DNA of 61,484 nucleotides from Pseudomonadota bacterium (GTDB lineage: Bacteria; Myxococcota_A; UBA796; SXON01): the NCBI GenBank assembly GCA_030684355.1, contig JAUXTN010000221.1, positions 1 through 61,484 on the forward strand. The letters run 5' to 3'. The notes beneath the pieces are model-generated. The model searched no databases. It saw only the letters and a program-made list of their open reading frames with translations, and was not told the origin of the DNA. This document shows, piece after piece, positions 52,057 through 60,891 of the stretch; positions within the stretch are counted from its first letter, which is position 1; every line of letters begins with the position of its first letter. A program made the translations under genes and the position numbers.

Positions 52057-53250
52057 TCAGAGCGCCTCGACGATGACCGCGATGCCCTGTCCGCCGCCGA
52101 TGCAGGCGCTGCCGAGGCCGTAGCGGGCGCCACGGCGACGGAGCTCGTGGATGAGCGTGCCGGTGATGCGCGCGCCCGACGCGCCGAGGGGGTGGCCGAG
52201 GGCGATGGCGCCGCCGTTTACGTTGGTCTTGGTGCGGTCGAGGCCGAGCTCGCGCTCGACGGCGAGGTACTGGGGAGCGAAGGCCTCGTTGACCTCGACG
52301 AGGTCCATGTCGGCGACGCCGAGGCCGGTGCGCTCGAAGGCGCGGCGGGCGGCGGGCACGGGGCCGATGCCCATGATCGTGGGGTCGCAGCCCGAGATGC
52401 CCCAGCCCACGAGCCGCGCGAGCGGGGTGAGGCCGCGGGCGCGCGCCCACTCGCCGTCCGCCACGACGAGGCTCGCCGCGCCGTCGCAGATGCCCGACGC
52501 GTTGCCGGGGGTGATGAGGCCGTCCTTCTTGAAGACGGTGGGGAGCTTCGCGAGGCTCTCCATCGTGCTGCGGCGGGGATGCTCGTCGACCGAGAAGGTG
52601 ATGTCGCCCTTGCGGGTCTTGATGACGAAGGGCACGATCTCGTCGTTGAAGCGGCCGGCTTCCTGGGCCGCGAACCAGCGCTCCTGGCTCATGAGGGCGA
52701 CCTCGTCGACCTCCGCGCGGGTGAGGCCGTACTGCTCGCCGAGCTTCTCGGCGGTCATCGCCATCGGCAGGCCGGTCTGCGTGTCGGTGAGGCACTCCCA
52801 CAACAGGTCCTTCATGGCGGGCGGCTTGCCGAAGCGGGCCCCGTCACGGAGGCCGTGCATGACGTGGGGCGCCATGCTCATGGCCTCGGAGCCGCCCGCG
52901 AGCACGACGTTGGCCTGCCCGGTGAGGATCTGCTCGGCCGCGGTGATGACCGCCTGGAAGCCCGAGCCGCAGAGGCGCGCCACGCCGAGGGCCGGCACGT
53001 GCACCGGGATGCCGACGCGGAGGCCCACGTGGCGGGCGAGGTAGATCGCGTCGTTGCTGGTCTGGAGCACGTTTCCGTAGATGACGTGGTCGACCTGGTC
53101 GGGCGCGACGCCAGCGCGCTCGAGAGCGACCTTGGCAGACGGGACCGCGAGATCCTGCGCGTTCACGTCCTTCAGGGCGCCGCCCTGGGCGCCGAAGGCG
53201 GTGCGGACGGCGGAGAGGATGACGATCTCGCGGGACTGGACGTTGAGCAT
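52057..53250 (-). CDS. Acetyl-CoA C-acyltransferase (thiolase)
   Basis: Thiolytic cleavage or condensation of 3-ketoacyl-CoA. 397 residues. Nucleophile Cys in VARLCGSGFQAVITAAEQI, SEAMSMAPH, NEAFAPQ with its catalytic His region, GGAIALGHPLGASGARI and the second Cys in ACIGGGQGIAVI. These are the standard landmarks of AtoB/PhbA/FadA-like thiolases. It stands alone: divergent from the outer-membrane protein gene at 53380, with no acyl-CoA dehydrogenase or hydratase adjacent. Biosynthetic or beta-oxidation direction cannot be told from the sequence. Confidence 0.94.
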   Translation of the reverse strand: MLNVQSREIVILSAVRTAFGAQGGALKDVNAQDLAVPSAKVALERAGVAPDQVDHVIYGNVLQTSNDAIYLARHVGLRVGIPVHVPALGVARLCGSGFQAVITAAEQILTGQANVVLAGGSEAMSMAPHVMHGLRDGARFGKPPAMKDLLWECLTDTQTGLPMAMTAEKLGEQYGLTRAEVDEVALMSQERWFAAQEAGRFNDEIVPFVIKTRKGDITFSVDEHPRRSTMESLAKLPTVFKKDGLITPGNASGICDGAASLVVADGEWARARGLTPLARLVGWGISGCDPTIMGIGPVPAARRAFERTGLGVADMDLVEVNEAFAPQYLAVERELGLDRTKTNVNGGAIALGHPLGASGARITGTLIHELRRRGARYGLGSACIGGGQGIAVIVEAL

Positions 53251-53379
53251 GCGGGCTCCGGTTGAGGGGGGCGAAACCTATCGCGACCGCGGGGGCGCCG
53301 CCCGTGCTCCGACGGGGTCGAGGTAACGCTGCCCTTACAGTCGGCCGCCTCCGGCTCGGGCGCTTGCTAGACTTGGACC

Positions 53380-53880
53380 ATGCTGATTCTCCTCTCCCTC
53401 CTCCTCGGCGCCTCGGATGCCGAGGCCGCTCGGCTCGAGCGGCTGACGCTCGGCGTCGCCGGCAGCCTCCGGGCGGGCGACCCCTCCTACCTCTCCCATC
53501 CGATCGAGCTCTCGGTCACGAGCTTCGTGCTGCCGTGGCTCGCGTTCGAAGGGCGGATCGGCGTCGCCCCCACCTGGGACACCGGCTACTTCTTCTTCCC
53601 CGACGGGGAGCCCCGCGGCCTCCTCTCCACCGGCGTCCGCTTCGGCAAGGAGCAGGGCATCTACGGCGCGGTCAACGTCATCGCTTGGATGTACGAGCCG
53701 AGCGACAAGTGGGATCGCCACTACGGCCTGTTCGGCGTCTTCGACTGGTACAGCCTCGCGGCGCGCGGCGGGTGGCGCTTCCCGCTGGGGAAGGCCTCCT
53801 ACGTGGCGCCCGAGGTGTACATCGGCACGTTTTTCGCGGGCGCGGGCGTCCACTTCGAGTGGGTGCTGGTCAAGAAGTAG
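53380..53880 (+). CDS. Small outer-membrane beta-barrel-like protein
   Basis: 166 residues. Signal peptide MLILLSLLLGASDAEA, then alternating short amphipathic strands rich in Gly, Tyr, Phe and Trp (VTSFVLPWLAFEGRIGVAP, TGVRFGKEQGIYGAVNVIAW, GLFGVFDWYSLAARGGWRF, YVAPEVYIGTFFAGAGVHFEW). About eight strands would fit a barrel of the OmpW/Opa size class. Only a weak GGA precedes the ATG. Not assigned to a family; convergent with the dehydrogenase at 53949, hairpin between. Confidence 0.65.
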   Translation: MLILLSLLLGASDAEAARLERLTLGVAGSLRAGDPSYLSHPIELSVTSFVLPWLAFEGRIGVAPTWDTGYFFFPDGEPRGLLSTGVRFGKEQGIYGAVNVIAWMYEPSDKWDRHYGLFGVFDWYSLAARGGWRFPLGKASYVAPEVYIGTFFAGAGVHFEWVLVKK

Positions 53881-53906
53881 CCGCCGGGCACGGTCTTCGG
53901 GGCGTT

Positions 53907-53925
53907 GCGGGGGTGGAACCCCCGC
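53907..53925. terminator. Bidirectional terminator hairpin
   Basis: GCGGGGG-TGGAA-CCCCCGC, a perfect 7-bp stem between the convergent genes ending at 53880 and 53949. Confidence 0.6.
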
Positions 53926-53948
53926 CCCAAGATCCTGAACGCCCGACG

Positions 53949-54986
53949 CTACCGCAACGCGTCCAGCACCGCGCTCCCGGCTTCGCGCGTCGTCAGCGTG
54001 CCGCCGAGCTCGCGGGTGACCCGCCCCTCCAGGAGGCAGGCCTGGACGGCGTTCTGGATGCGCCGCTCGTCGTCCGCGCGGCCGAGGTGCGCGAGCATCA
54101 TCCCCGCGGTGAGGATGGCCGCGAGCGGGTTGGCGATGCCCTTGCCGGCGATGTCCGGCGCGGAGCCGTGCACGGGCTCGAAGAGCGCCGCGACGCCGGG
54201 GTTGATGTTCCCGCTCGACGCGAGGCCGATGCCGCCCTGGAGCGCCGCGCCGAGGTCGGTCACGATGTCGCCGAACAGGTTGTTGGTGACGATGACCTCG
54301 AAGGACTCGGGGGCCTGGACCATGCGCATCGTGAGCACGTCGACGTAGAGGTGGCTCGTCGTGATGCCGGGGTACTCCGCCGCGACCTCCTTGAAGACGC
54401 GCTGCCAGAGCTCGTGGCCGTGGCGCATGGCGTTCGCCTTGTCGCTCATGCACACCTTGGTCTTGCCGTTCTCGCGCGCCCACTGGAACGCGGCGCGGAT
54501 GATGCGCTCGACGCCCTTGCGGGTGTTGATCTCCTGCTCGATGGCGATCTCGTCGGGCGTGCCGGGCTTGAACTGCCCGCCGACACCCGTGTAGAGCCCC
54601 TCGGTGTTCTCGCGGAACACGACGAAGTCGACATCCTCGGGGCGCTTGTCCTTCAACGGGCAATACCGCGCGTCGAGCAGGCGGATGGGCCGGAAGTTGA
54701 TGTAGAGGTCGAGCTTGAAGCGGCTGCCCAGGAGGATGTCCTTGGCGTGCACGTTCGAGGGGACGCGCGGATCGCCCAGGGCGCCGAGGTACACGACGTC
54801 GAACTCGTCGCGGAAGCGCGCCAGCACGCTGTCCGGCATGGTCGTGCCGTCCCGCAGGTAGCGCTCGGCGCCGAGGTCGAAGTGCTCGTAGGTGAGGTCG
54901 GGCGCGACGGCTTCGAGGACGCGGAGGCCCTCGGCGAGGACCTCGTGGCCGATGCCATCTCCGGGGAGGACGGCGACGCTGGGCAT
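53949..54986 (-). CDS. 3-isopropylmalate dehydrogenase-like NAD-dependent decarboxylating dehydrogenase
   Basis: 345 residues from the ATG complementing 54984-54986. Beta-decarboxylating dehydrogenase family: VLPGDGIGHEV, LGALGDPRVPSN, RENTEGLYTGVGGQF, MSDKANAMRHGHELWQRVF, VDVLTMRMVQAPESFEVIVTNNLFGDIVTDL, FEPVHGSAPDIAGKGIANPL. The R-rich loop (RFKLDLYINFRP) and NAD-type residues (GSAPDIAGK) fit LeuB; tartrate/TtuC-type and homoisocitrate dehydrogenases are close relatives. With the LeuA-type enzyme 3 kb away it suggests leucine synthesis, although leuC and leuD are not in the window. Confidence 0.87.
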   Translation of the reverse strand: MPSVAVLPGDGIGHEVLAEGLRVLEAVAPDLTYEHFDLGAERYLRDGTTMPDSVLARFRDEFDVVYLGALGDPRVPSNVHAKDILLGSRFKLDLYINFRPIRLLDARYCPLKDKRPEDVDFVVFRENTEGLYTGVGGQFKPGTPDEIAIEQEINTRKGVERIIRAAFQWARENGKTKVCMSDKANAMRHGHELWQRVFKEVAAEYPGITTSHLYVDVLTMRMVQAPESFEVIVTNNLFGDIVTDLGAALQGGIGLASSGNINPGVAALFEPVHGSAPDIAGKGIANPLAAILTAGMMLAHLGRADDERRIQNAVQACLLEGRVTRELGGTLTTREAGSAVLDALR

Positions 54987-55076
54987 GGGGGGCTCCGGGG
55001 GGCCCGCGGGCCTTAACCGGAGCGGGGGGCGCAAGGCCCCCCGTTTACACCCAAGAACGCGACGTGCGCGTCGCGA

Positions 55077-56090
55077 CTACTTGGCCGAGAGGAGCTCCTC
55101 GGACTGCAGAGGCGTCGCCTCGGCTTCCTCGAAGCTGACCATGCGGCCCTTCGCGGGATCCCACACGGCGAGGCGGAGGCAGGCCATCACGTCCGACGGG
55201 CGCCACGAGGTGCGGCCCGGATCCTGGAGCTCGGGGAGCTCGGCCATCGCCTCGGGGAGGCGGTAGAACGGGATCCGGTGGTTCAGGTGGTGCACGTGGT
55301 GGTAGCCGATGTTCCCCGTGAACCAGTGCATCACCGGGCCCATGTCGAACATGCTCGACGAGCGCAGGGCTGCGAAGCTGTACTCCCAGTCACGACGACC
55401 GCGGAGCTGCATGCTCGGGAAGTTGTGCTGGGCGTAGAAGAGGTACGAGCCGGCGCCGCTGGCGATGAACTGGGGGAGGAGGACGCTGAACGCCGCGACA
55501 TCCCACCCGGCGTAGACGCCCACGAGGGCCATGATGCCGAAGTGGATGACCAGGGAGAGGAGGCCGTGCCAGTGCACCTTCGGCGCGCGCAGGAACGCGG
55601 AGCCGCACATCCCGAGGATGAAGACGGTGACGTACCCGAACGCCATGTTCACCGGGTGGCGCACGAGCCGGTACTCGCGCCGCTGGCCCGGGGTCATGAG
55701 GCGCCAGATGTCGAGGGTGACGATCGGGTAGGAGCCGATGGCCGCGCCGACCATCTTGGCGGTGTTCTTGTGGTGGTAGTCGTGGGTCTGGCGCCACACG
55801 GACGGGGCGGAGAGGGTCCAGTACCCGATGAGCGGCATGACGGTCTTGCCGGCGCGGGACTGGAGGATCGCGCCGTGGGCGTAGTCGTGGAAGAAGATGA
55901 AGAGCCGCACGATCGTCAGGCCGGCGAACACCGAGCCGACGAGGCGGAGCGGCCAGACCGGGGCGGCGGCGGCGAGCGCCACGAACCCGGCGTAGACCGC
56001 CAGGGCGATCCCGAGGAGACGCCAGCTACGCGCTGCATCTTCGCGCGCGTAGGGAGAGCTTGCTCGCACGAGCTCAGGTCCGGTGCGCAT
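55077..56090 (-). CDS. Membrane fatty-acid desaturase
   Basis: 337 residues; GGAGGTTGAGAC precedes the ATG. Di-iron His boxes: FFHDYAHGAIL (HxxxH), HDYHHKNTAK (HxxHH) and NIGYHHVHHLNHRIPFYRL (HxxHH), in the order and spacing of acyl-lipid desaturases (DesA/omega-type). Four membrane segments (ALAVYAGFVALAAAAP, LVGSVFAGLTIVRLFIF, FGYVTVFILGMCGSAFL, LLSLVIHFGIMALVGVYA). Inserts a double bond into membrane fatty acids with O2, so the host must meet oxygen at times. A TetR-type palindrome lies upstream. Confidence 0.93.
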   Translation of the reverse strand: MRTGPELVRASSPYAREDAARSWRLLGIALAVYAGFVALAAAAPVWPLRLVGSVFAGLTIVRLFIFFHDYAHGAILQSRAGKTVMPLIGYWTLSAPSVWRQTHDYHHKNTAKMVGAAIGSYPIVTLDIWRLMTPGQRREYRLVRHPVNMAFGYVTVFILGMCGSAFLRAPKVHWHGLLSLVIHFGIMALVGVYAGWDVAAFSVLLPQFIASGAGSYLFYAQHNFPSMQLRGRRDWEYSFAALRSSSMFDMGPVMHWFTGNIGYHHVHHLNHRIPFYRLPEAMAELPELQDPGRTSWRPSDVMACLRLAVWDPAKGRMVSFEEAEATPLQSEELLSAK

Positions 56091-56182
56091 GTCTCAACCT
56101 CCAGGGTGCCCTTCCTACATGAAGCACAGGCTCCGCACAAGCCCGGATAGTCGCCTTTTTTCGAGATCTTACCGACGTTTCT

Positions 56183-56198
56183 GACTGACCGGTCGGTC
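56183..56198. promoter_or_regulatory. Candidate TetR-type operator upstream of the desaturase
   Basis: GACTGACC-GGTCGGTC, a 16-bp palindrome with one mismatch pair, in the divergent gap between the desaturase start (56090) and the gene at 56267. The CCGG-centred ACTGACCGGTCGGT form resembles boxes for TetR regulators, which often control desaturase genes. No such regulator is adjacent. Confidence 0.5.
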
Positions 56199-56266
56199 TT
56201 TCGTGCGTTGACACGACAAGAGGGGGGGTGGTTGACGCATCCCTCGCTGCGAAGCATCCTGCCTGG

Positions 56267-57451
56267 ATGGACGGATACCGCATCCGCCGGGGGCGCGAGG
56301 GCCAGGGTGGGTTCGAGCGGAGCGTGCCCGACGAGGCCGCGTTGAAGGCCCTTGTCGCCACGGGCGAGGTGCGCCCGTCGGACGAGGTCTCCACGGGGAC
56401 CGGCTGGCTCCGCGTCGATCAGCACCCCGTGTTCCGCGGCTCGCTCCCGGGCGCGGACCCGTGGTCGGCCTGGAGCGACGTCGACAGCGTGGACGCCGCG
56501 TCGCTCTACCGGAAGATGGTCGACACGCCGCCGCCGCCGGACGAGGACGCCGGGCTCGTGGAGCTCCCCGTCGACGCCCTCTCGCCCGTCTGGGAGATCG
56601 ACGGCCGCCCGGAGCCCGCCGCGCCGCCAACGCGCCCCCCCGCCCTGCTCGTACCTCCCCCGCCCCCTCCGGAGGCCCCGCAGGGCGCCGCGCGCGGCCC
56701 ACGCGCCCTCCACGAGGTCGACCGGGCGCCGAGGCCCGTGCCGGTGCCCCCCGTGTCGCCGCAGCCCCTCCCGGAGGACGGCGCCGAGGTCATCGCGTTC
56801 CCCCGCGCCCGCCCGCCCGCCCGGGACCTCGTGCTCCCCCCCGAGCCGCGGCGCCGCCCCCCGCCGCCTCCGCTCGTGCGCTCCTCGCGCGTGGCCACGC
56901 TGGTGTTCGTGGGCCTCGCGGTGGTCGCCCTCGGCTACGCGTGGATCCGCCTCAACTCCTACACCGGGGTCGGGGCCGGGACCCGCCCGCGGCCGTCCTC
57001 GTCGGCGTCCACGAAGGGCGTGGTCGTGCCCCCCTCGCCGCTGGTCGCCCTCGACGTGGAGCTCCGCGCGGCGCTGTCCCCCCACCCGCGCGACGTGAAG
57101 GAGGCCGGCGACCTCTCCGACGCGCTCCTGGTCGAGCTCCTCCAGCAACGGCTGGACGTCATCGACGCGAACGGCGTGGTGACGAAGTGGGTCGGCCGGA
57201 AGGGCGACGAGCCGAAGAGCGCGGAGGTGCGGATCTCGTACCGGAGCGCGGGCGACCTCTCCCGCGAGCTCGGCGGCATCGCGCTCGTCGTGGGGCGCTA
57301 CAAGCGCTTCTATCGCCTCGACATCCCGCTGTTCGAGGTGACCGAGGTGGGCACGCGTGGCGTCACGCGCATCGACGCGGCGAACGCCGAGTCGTACTAC
57401 CAGGCGCGGATCACGCTCGAGGACCTGCTGCTGTCGCTGACGAAGCCGTAG
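56267..57451 (+). CDS. GYF_2-like domain membrane protein
   Basis: 394 residues from the ATG at 56267 (MDGYRIRRG); a GTG at 56228 with a G-run in front could extend it by 13 codons. Residues 1-60 resemble a GYF_2/DUF4339 module (Y-I-R-R-G-G-E-x-G-G-F, then ALVATGEVRPSDEV, WLRVDQHPVF), common in membrane-linked Myxococcota proteins. Then a Pro-rich linker (residues 85-205), one membrane segment near residues 210-230 (VATLVFVGLAVVALGYAW) and a 140-residue C-terminal domain (LVALDVELRAALSP, VGRYKRFYRLDIPLFEV) of unknown fold. Confidence 0.7.
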   Translation: MDGYRIRRGREGQGGFERSVPDEAALKALVATGEVRPSDEVSTGTGWLRVDQHPVFRGSLPGADPWSAWSDVDSVDAASLYRKMVDTPPPPDEDAGLVELPVDALSPVWEIDGRPEPAAPPTRPPALLVPPPPPPEAPQGAARGPRALHEVDRAPRPVPVPPVSPQPLPEDGAEVIAFPRARPPARDLVLPPEPRRRPPPPPLVRSSRVATLVFVGLAVVALGYAWIRLNSYTGVGAGTRPRPSSSASTKGVVVPPSPLVALDVELRAALSPHPRDVKEAGDLSDALLVELLQQRLDVIDANGVVTKWVGRKGDEPKSAEVRISYRSAGDLSRELGGIALVVGRYKRFYRLDIPLFEVTEVGTRGVTRIDAANAESYYQARITLEDLLLSLTKP

Positions 57452-57454
57452 CGA

Positions 57455-57486
57455 CGGCGCTCTCTGGAACGCGGTCCGGAGCGCCG
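57455..57486. terminator. Possible terminator hairpin
   Basis: CGGCGCTC ... GAGCGCCG, perfect 8-bp arms separated by 16 bases, filling the gap between the convergent genes ending at 57451 and 57494. Confidence 0.4.
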
Positions 57487-57493
57487 GCCGGAG

Positions 57494-58024
57494 CTACATC
57501 CCGCTCTTGGTGACCTGCTGGAGGGCCTCGATGGACCGGACGATCGCGGCGACGCTCGGCGTTCCGCGGTTGCCGAGGCGGATCTTCCGCTCGGGGTTCA
57601 CGAGGTAGACCGTGCGCAGGTACATCGGCGAGGTCGGGATCTGGAGGCACGACCGGAACTGGCGCGCGACGGAGCCGCCGCGGTCGGTGAGCAGCGGGAA
57701 GGTGAGGCCGAGGTCCTTCGAGAAGGCCTCGTGGCTCGGGGCCTCGGCCGGGTTGAAGGCGTAGACCTTCACGCCCAGCCGGGCGAAGTCGGCGGCGTGC
57801 TCCTGGAACGACAGGAGCTGGGTGCGATCCTCGGCCCCCCCGTCGAGCGGGTAGAAGACCATGACCGACCAGTGCTTCCCGTGGCGGTGCCAGGTGTTGT
57901 CCCAGCTCTGGAGGTGCCACTCGGGGGCGGTCTCGCCCTCGGGGAGGAGCGTCGGGTAGACGCGCTCCTGGATGCCGCGCTTGATCGGGGCGGGGAGGCG
58001 GGAAAGCGTCTGGCGGATGGACAT
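57494..58024 (-). CDS. Redoxin (AhpC/TSA-like) without the peroxidatic Cys
   Basis: 176 residues; GAGGGCCCG precedes the ATG. Thioredoxin-fold peroxiredoxin-like: GETAPEWHLQSWD, HWSVMVFYPLD, FAFNPAEAPSHEAFSKDLGLTFPLLTD, MYLRTVYLVNPERKIRLGNRG. At the usual FYPxxxxPxC position the protein has FYPLDGGAEDRTQLL, so the catalytic Cys is lost. The only Cys (RSCLQIPTSP) is elsewhere. A catalytically dead or altered-function peroxiredoxin is inferred. The gene ends the minus-strand set of 57.5-61.5 kb. Confidence 0.82.
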   Translation of the reverse strand: MSIRQTLSRLPAPIKRGIQERVYPTLLPEGETAPEWHLQSWDNTWHRHGKHWSVMVFYPLDGGAEDRTQLLSFQEHAADFARLGVKVYAFNPAEAPSHEAFSKDLGLTFPLLTDRGGSVARQFRSCLQIPTSPMYLRTVYLVNPERKIRLGNRGTPSVAAIVRSIEALQQVTKSGM

Positions 58025-58077
58025 CGGGCCCTCGAGGCCCCTTCGTTATGGCGCGGAGCCCGATCTGTCACCGCGCT

Positions 58078-59088
58078 CTACAGCGCGACTCGCAGCCCGA
58101 GATGGCCGGCGTACGTGTCGTCGAACCCCACGTTCAGGTGCCCGTAGATCTTGACCCACAGCGCGTTGATCTGGACGCCGCCGAACAGGCGGGGGGTGTA
58201 GACGGCGTCCGCGGTGCCGACGGTGCCGAGCGACGCGTTCACCGTGCCGATCTGGGTCTCCTTGCCCTGGGCGGTCACGGTCAGGGGCCCGCCGAGGGAG
58301 ACCTCGCCCGTCGCGACGGCCTCCCGACGGACGTCGACCGCGGCGCCGACGTAGCCGCTGAAGATCAGCACGCGGAGGTTCGTGGAGACCTCGACCGGGA
58401 TGGTGTGGCTCTTCGCCTGGATATCGAAGGTGCCGGTGGCGTCCCAGCGGAGGCCGCCGGTCTCGAGGGGGAGCGCGTTCGAGAGGACGAGGCGGTAGGT
58501 CGAGACCTCGTAGCCGCCGGTCACGTCGAGCCCGCCCCACTCCACGATCCCCTTGTGCTCGGGGCGGATAAGCTTGACCTGAGCGTGGGCGCCGTAGTTC
58601 GAGAGCTCGGCGTCGAACGGCCCGGAGTCGCCCTTCGCGTACATCCCGTTCGCGGAGATGACGATCCGCCGCAGGAAGCTCTCGTCGTTCGAGAGGAACC
58701 CGAGGTTCAGACCCGCGTTGCCCGCGGCCTGGAACGCGAAGCCGGCGGTCGGCATGGTGTCCGACCCGCGCACGAACGTGAAGCCGGCGCCGTTGACCGC
58801 GGTGCCGACCGCCCCGCCCGCGAAGAAGCGCTGGGGGTTGGTGGCGTAGTCGACGCCCATGCCCTTCGTGGCGAACGCGTTGGCGGTGGCCATCTGGCCG
58901 AGGAACGCTTGCGGAGCGTCCATCTTCAGCGCGCCCTCGGTGGCGCTCCGGATCTCGGCCTCGACCTGCGCGGGGTCGACGCCCGCCTGCCGCGCGAGGG
59001 CGGGATCGACGACGACGTCGATCTGCTGGGCCCACGCGGGGCCGGCGAGGGCGAGGGCGAGGCCGAACAACGAGGCGATCCGCTTCAT
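58078..59088 (-). CDS. Exported protein, probable outer-membrane beta-barrel
   Basis: 336 residues; signal peptide MKRIASLFGLALALAGPAWAQ. An N-terminal periplasmic segment (IDVVVDPALARQAGVDPAQVEAEIRSA), then about 14 amphipathic strands rich in Gly, Ala, Val and Tyr (GAGFTFVRGSDTMPTAGFAFQA, NYGAHAQVKLI, VTGGYEVSTYRLVLSNAL, LFGGVQINALWVKIYGHLNVGF). Final residues HLGLRVAL lack the classic terminal Phe but fit a barrel strand. Family not recognised. The asparagine-synthetase-like gene ends 72 bases upstream and the redoxin starts 53 bases downstream. Confidence 0.65.
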   Translation of the reverse strand: MKRIASLFGLALALAGPAWAQQIDVVVDPALARQAGVDPAQVEAEIRSATEGALKMDAPQAFLGQMATANAFATKGMGVDYATNPQRFFAGGAVGTAVNGAGFTFVRGSDTMPTAGFAFQAAGNAGLNLGFLSNDESFLRRIVISANGMYAKGDSGPFDAELSNYGAHAQVKLIRPEHKGIVEWGGLDVTGGYEVSTYRLVLSNALPLETGGLRWDATGTFDIQAKSHTIPVEVSTNLRVLIFSGYVGAAVDVRREAVATGEVSLGGPLTVTAQGKETQIGTVNASLGTVGTADAVYTPRLFGGVQINALWVKIYGHLNVGFDDTYAGHLGLRVAL

Positions 59089-59160
59089 CCTCTGGTCCCG
59101 TTTCCCGGATCATGCCCCGTCGGGCCCCGGCGGGCGAGGGCTCGGCAAGGACGGAGCAAG

Positions 59161-60888
59161 TCAGCCCACGTGGGCGCCACGCCATGCCGCGAGCGCGACG
59201 AGCGCCCAGCGCCGACGGGGCGGTTGCCCCGGCGCCAGCATCGCGCGGACCTCGTCGCGCGGGACCAGGCCCTCGAGGGCACCCTCGACGCCGGCCGTGA
59301 GCTGTCCGTCCGCAAGCCAGGCGTCCACGGGCGGGGCCATGTCGCGGTGGAGCGGGGCGGGGCCGTGGAGCCGCTCGGCGAGGCCGTCCTCGAAGAGGCC
59401 GCGCGGGCGCCGCACCTGCACGAGGTGGCCGACGGGGATCGAGGCGACGAGCTTCGCGAGCGCGGCGTCGGCGTAGGGGCTCTGCGCGCGCACGCCGTGG
59501 GCGGCGGTCACGCGGTCGAGGGTGGCGAGGGCACCCTCGGCGTCCAGGCGCCGTTCGAGCCACAGGGCGGCGCCCGTCGCATCGTCGCCGGGGGCCTCGG
59601 CCGCGAGGGCATCGAGGGCGTGCCGCCGGGTGTCGTCCCGCTGCACGAGGAGGCGCCGGCGCAGGTGTCGGCTCGCCCAGGTCTCCGTGCCGCCGAAGCG
59701 ATCCGCGCCCGCGCGGGCCACGCGGCCGAGCAGCCCGACGCCGGGGAGGGCCGCGGCGCGGTCGACCAGCGGGATGGCGGGACCGCCGAAGAGCGAGGCG
59801 CCGCCGACCCCGGTGAGGAGCACCTCCGCGCCGCGCTCCCAGGCCGTGCGCGCGAGGAGCCAGTAGCCGAGGGCCGCTGGGTCGAAGAGGGGCTCGCCGA
59901 GGGCGGCGATCTCGGCGAGGAGGCCGGGCACGTCCGCGGCGGAGAGCGGCAGGACGACGTGCTCCGCGCCGTGGCGAGCGGCGATCTCGGCGGCGCGCTC
60001 GCGCTCGTTGTCGGCGCCCTCGATGGCGACCGTGAGCGCGAGCACCTCTCCACGGCGCCGCGCGGCGGTGGAGCCGAGGAGGGCCTCCGCGTAGAGGCCC
60101 CCGGACAGGGCGACCGCGATCGGCGCATCGACCGCGACGCGCTGCTGGATCGCGAGCTCGGTGGAGAACCGCAGGCTCCGCGCCCAGCGGTAGCGCGCGC
60201 CGTCGGCGCCGGACGGGTTGGCGGACTCCGCCCACCAACGCGTCACGACGGGCGCGCCGCCCGCCCACTCGAGGCGCTCGCCGGGGCCGAGCTTGTGGAT
60301 GCCGCGCCACGGCGTGCGCGGGGGGAGGGGAGCGCCGAGGGCGAGGGCGTCCTGGAGCGCGTCGGGGTCGGGCGTGGCGTCGACGCCGGGGTGGGCGAGG
60401 AGCGCGCCCGGCTCGCTCGCGACGAGCAGGGTGCCGTCGGCGAGGAGAGCCCAGTGGAGCGGCCGGTGGCCGGCGCGGTCACGGACGAGGTGGAGGCGGC
60501 GCGCGTGGCTGTCCCACGCGATCAGCGACACGTCGCCCGCGAGCCGCTCCAAGGCGGGCGGGAGCCCGCGGGCCGCGAAGAGGCAGGCCGCTACGCCGGC
60601 CGAGCCCGAGCTCTCGGGGCTCTCGCCCCATGCGTGCAGCTCGGCGAGGAGGGAGCGCGCGTTGAGCAGCTCGCCATCCGTCGCGACGCACCAGCGCCCG
60701 GAGGGGTCCGTCGCGGGGTTCGCGCCGGTCTCTCCGGGGGCGCGCACCGTCGCGGCGAGCACGCCGTCGGGGAGGGGCACGTCGACGCGCGCGTCGGGCC
60801 CTCTCGGGTCGAGCGCGCGCAGCATGCGGGTCAGGCCGGCCCGGTCAGGGGGCCCTTCGACACGGAAGAGCCCCGCCAGGCCGCTCAT
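59161..60888 (-). CDS. Asparagine-synthetase-like pseudoenzyme
   Basis: 575 residues with the AsnB plan: an N-terminal Ntn/class II glutaminase domain (to about residue 195) and a C-terminal ATP-pyrophosphatase domain. Scaffold motifs persist (VRDRAGHRPLHW at residues 135-146). But the nucleophilic Cys2 is Ser (MSGLAG), the DGELLN stretch lacks parts of the glutamine site, the P-loop SGGxDS is SGGLYA (residues 262-267), and the GDGGDELF-like loop is TGVGGASLFGG. Both activities should therefore be lost. It starts three bases after the stop of the Gly/Pro-rich gene and is followed by the barrel gene. A binding or regulatory role is inferred. Confidence 0.85.
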   Translation of the reverse strand: MSGLAGLFRVEGPPDRAGLTRMLRALDPRGPDARVDVPLPDGVLAATVRAPGETGANPATDPSGRWCVATDGELLNARSLLAELHAWGESPESSGSAGVAACLFAARGLPPALERLAGDVSLIAWDSHARRLHLVRDRAGHRPLHWALLADGTLLVASEPGALLAHPGVDATPDPDALQDALALGAPLPPRTPWRGIHKLGPGERLEWAGGAPVVTRWWAESANPSGADGARYRWARSLRFSTELAIQQRVAVDAPIAVALSGGLYAEALLGSTAARRRGEVLALTVAIEGADNERERAAEIAARHGAEHVVLPLSAADVPGLLAEIAALGEPLFDPAALGYWLLARTAWERGAEVLLTGVGGASLFGGPAIPLVDRAAALPGVGLLGRVARAGADRFGGTETWASRHLRRRLLVQRDDTRRHALDALAAEAPGDDATGAALWLERRLDAEGALATLDRVTAAHGVRAQSPYADAALAKLVASIPVGHLVQVRRPRGLFEDGLAERLHGPAPLHRDMAPPVDAWLADGQLTAGVEGALEGLVPRDEVRAMLAPGQPPRRRWALVALAAWRGAHVG

Positions 60889-60891
60889 GGA

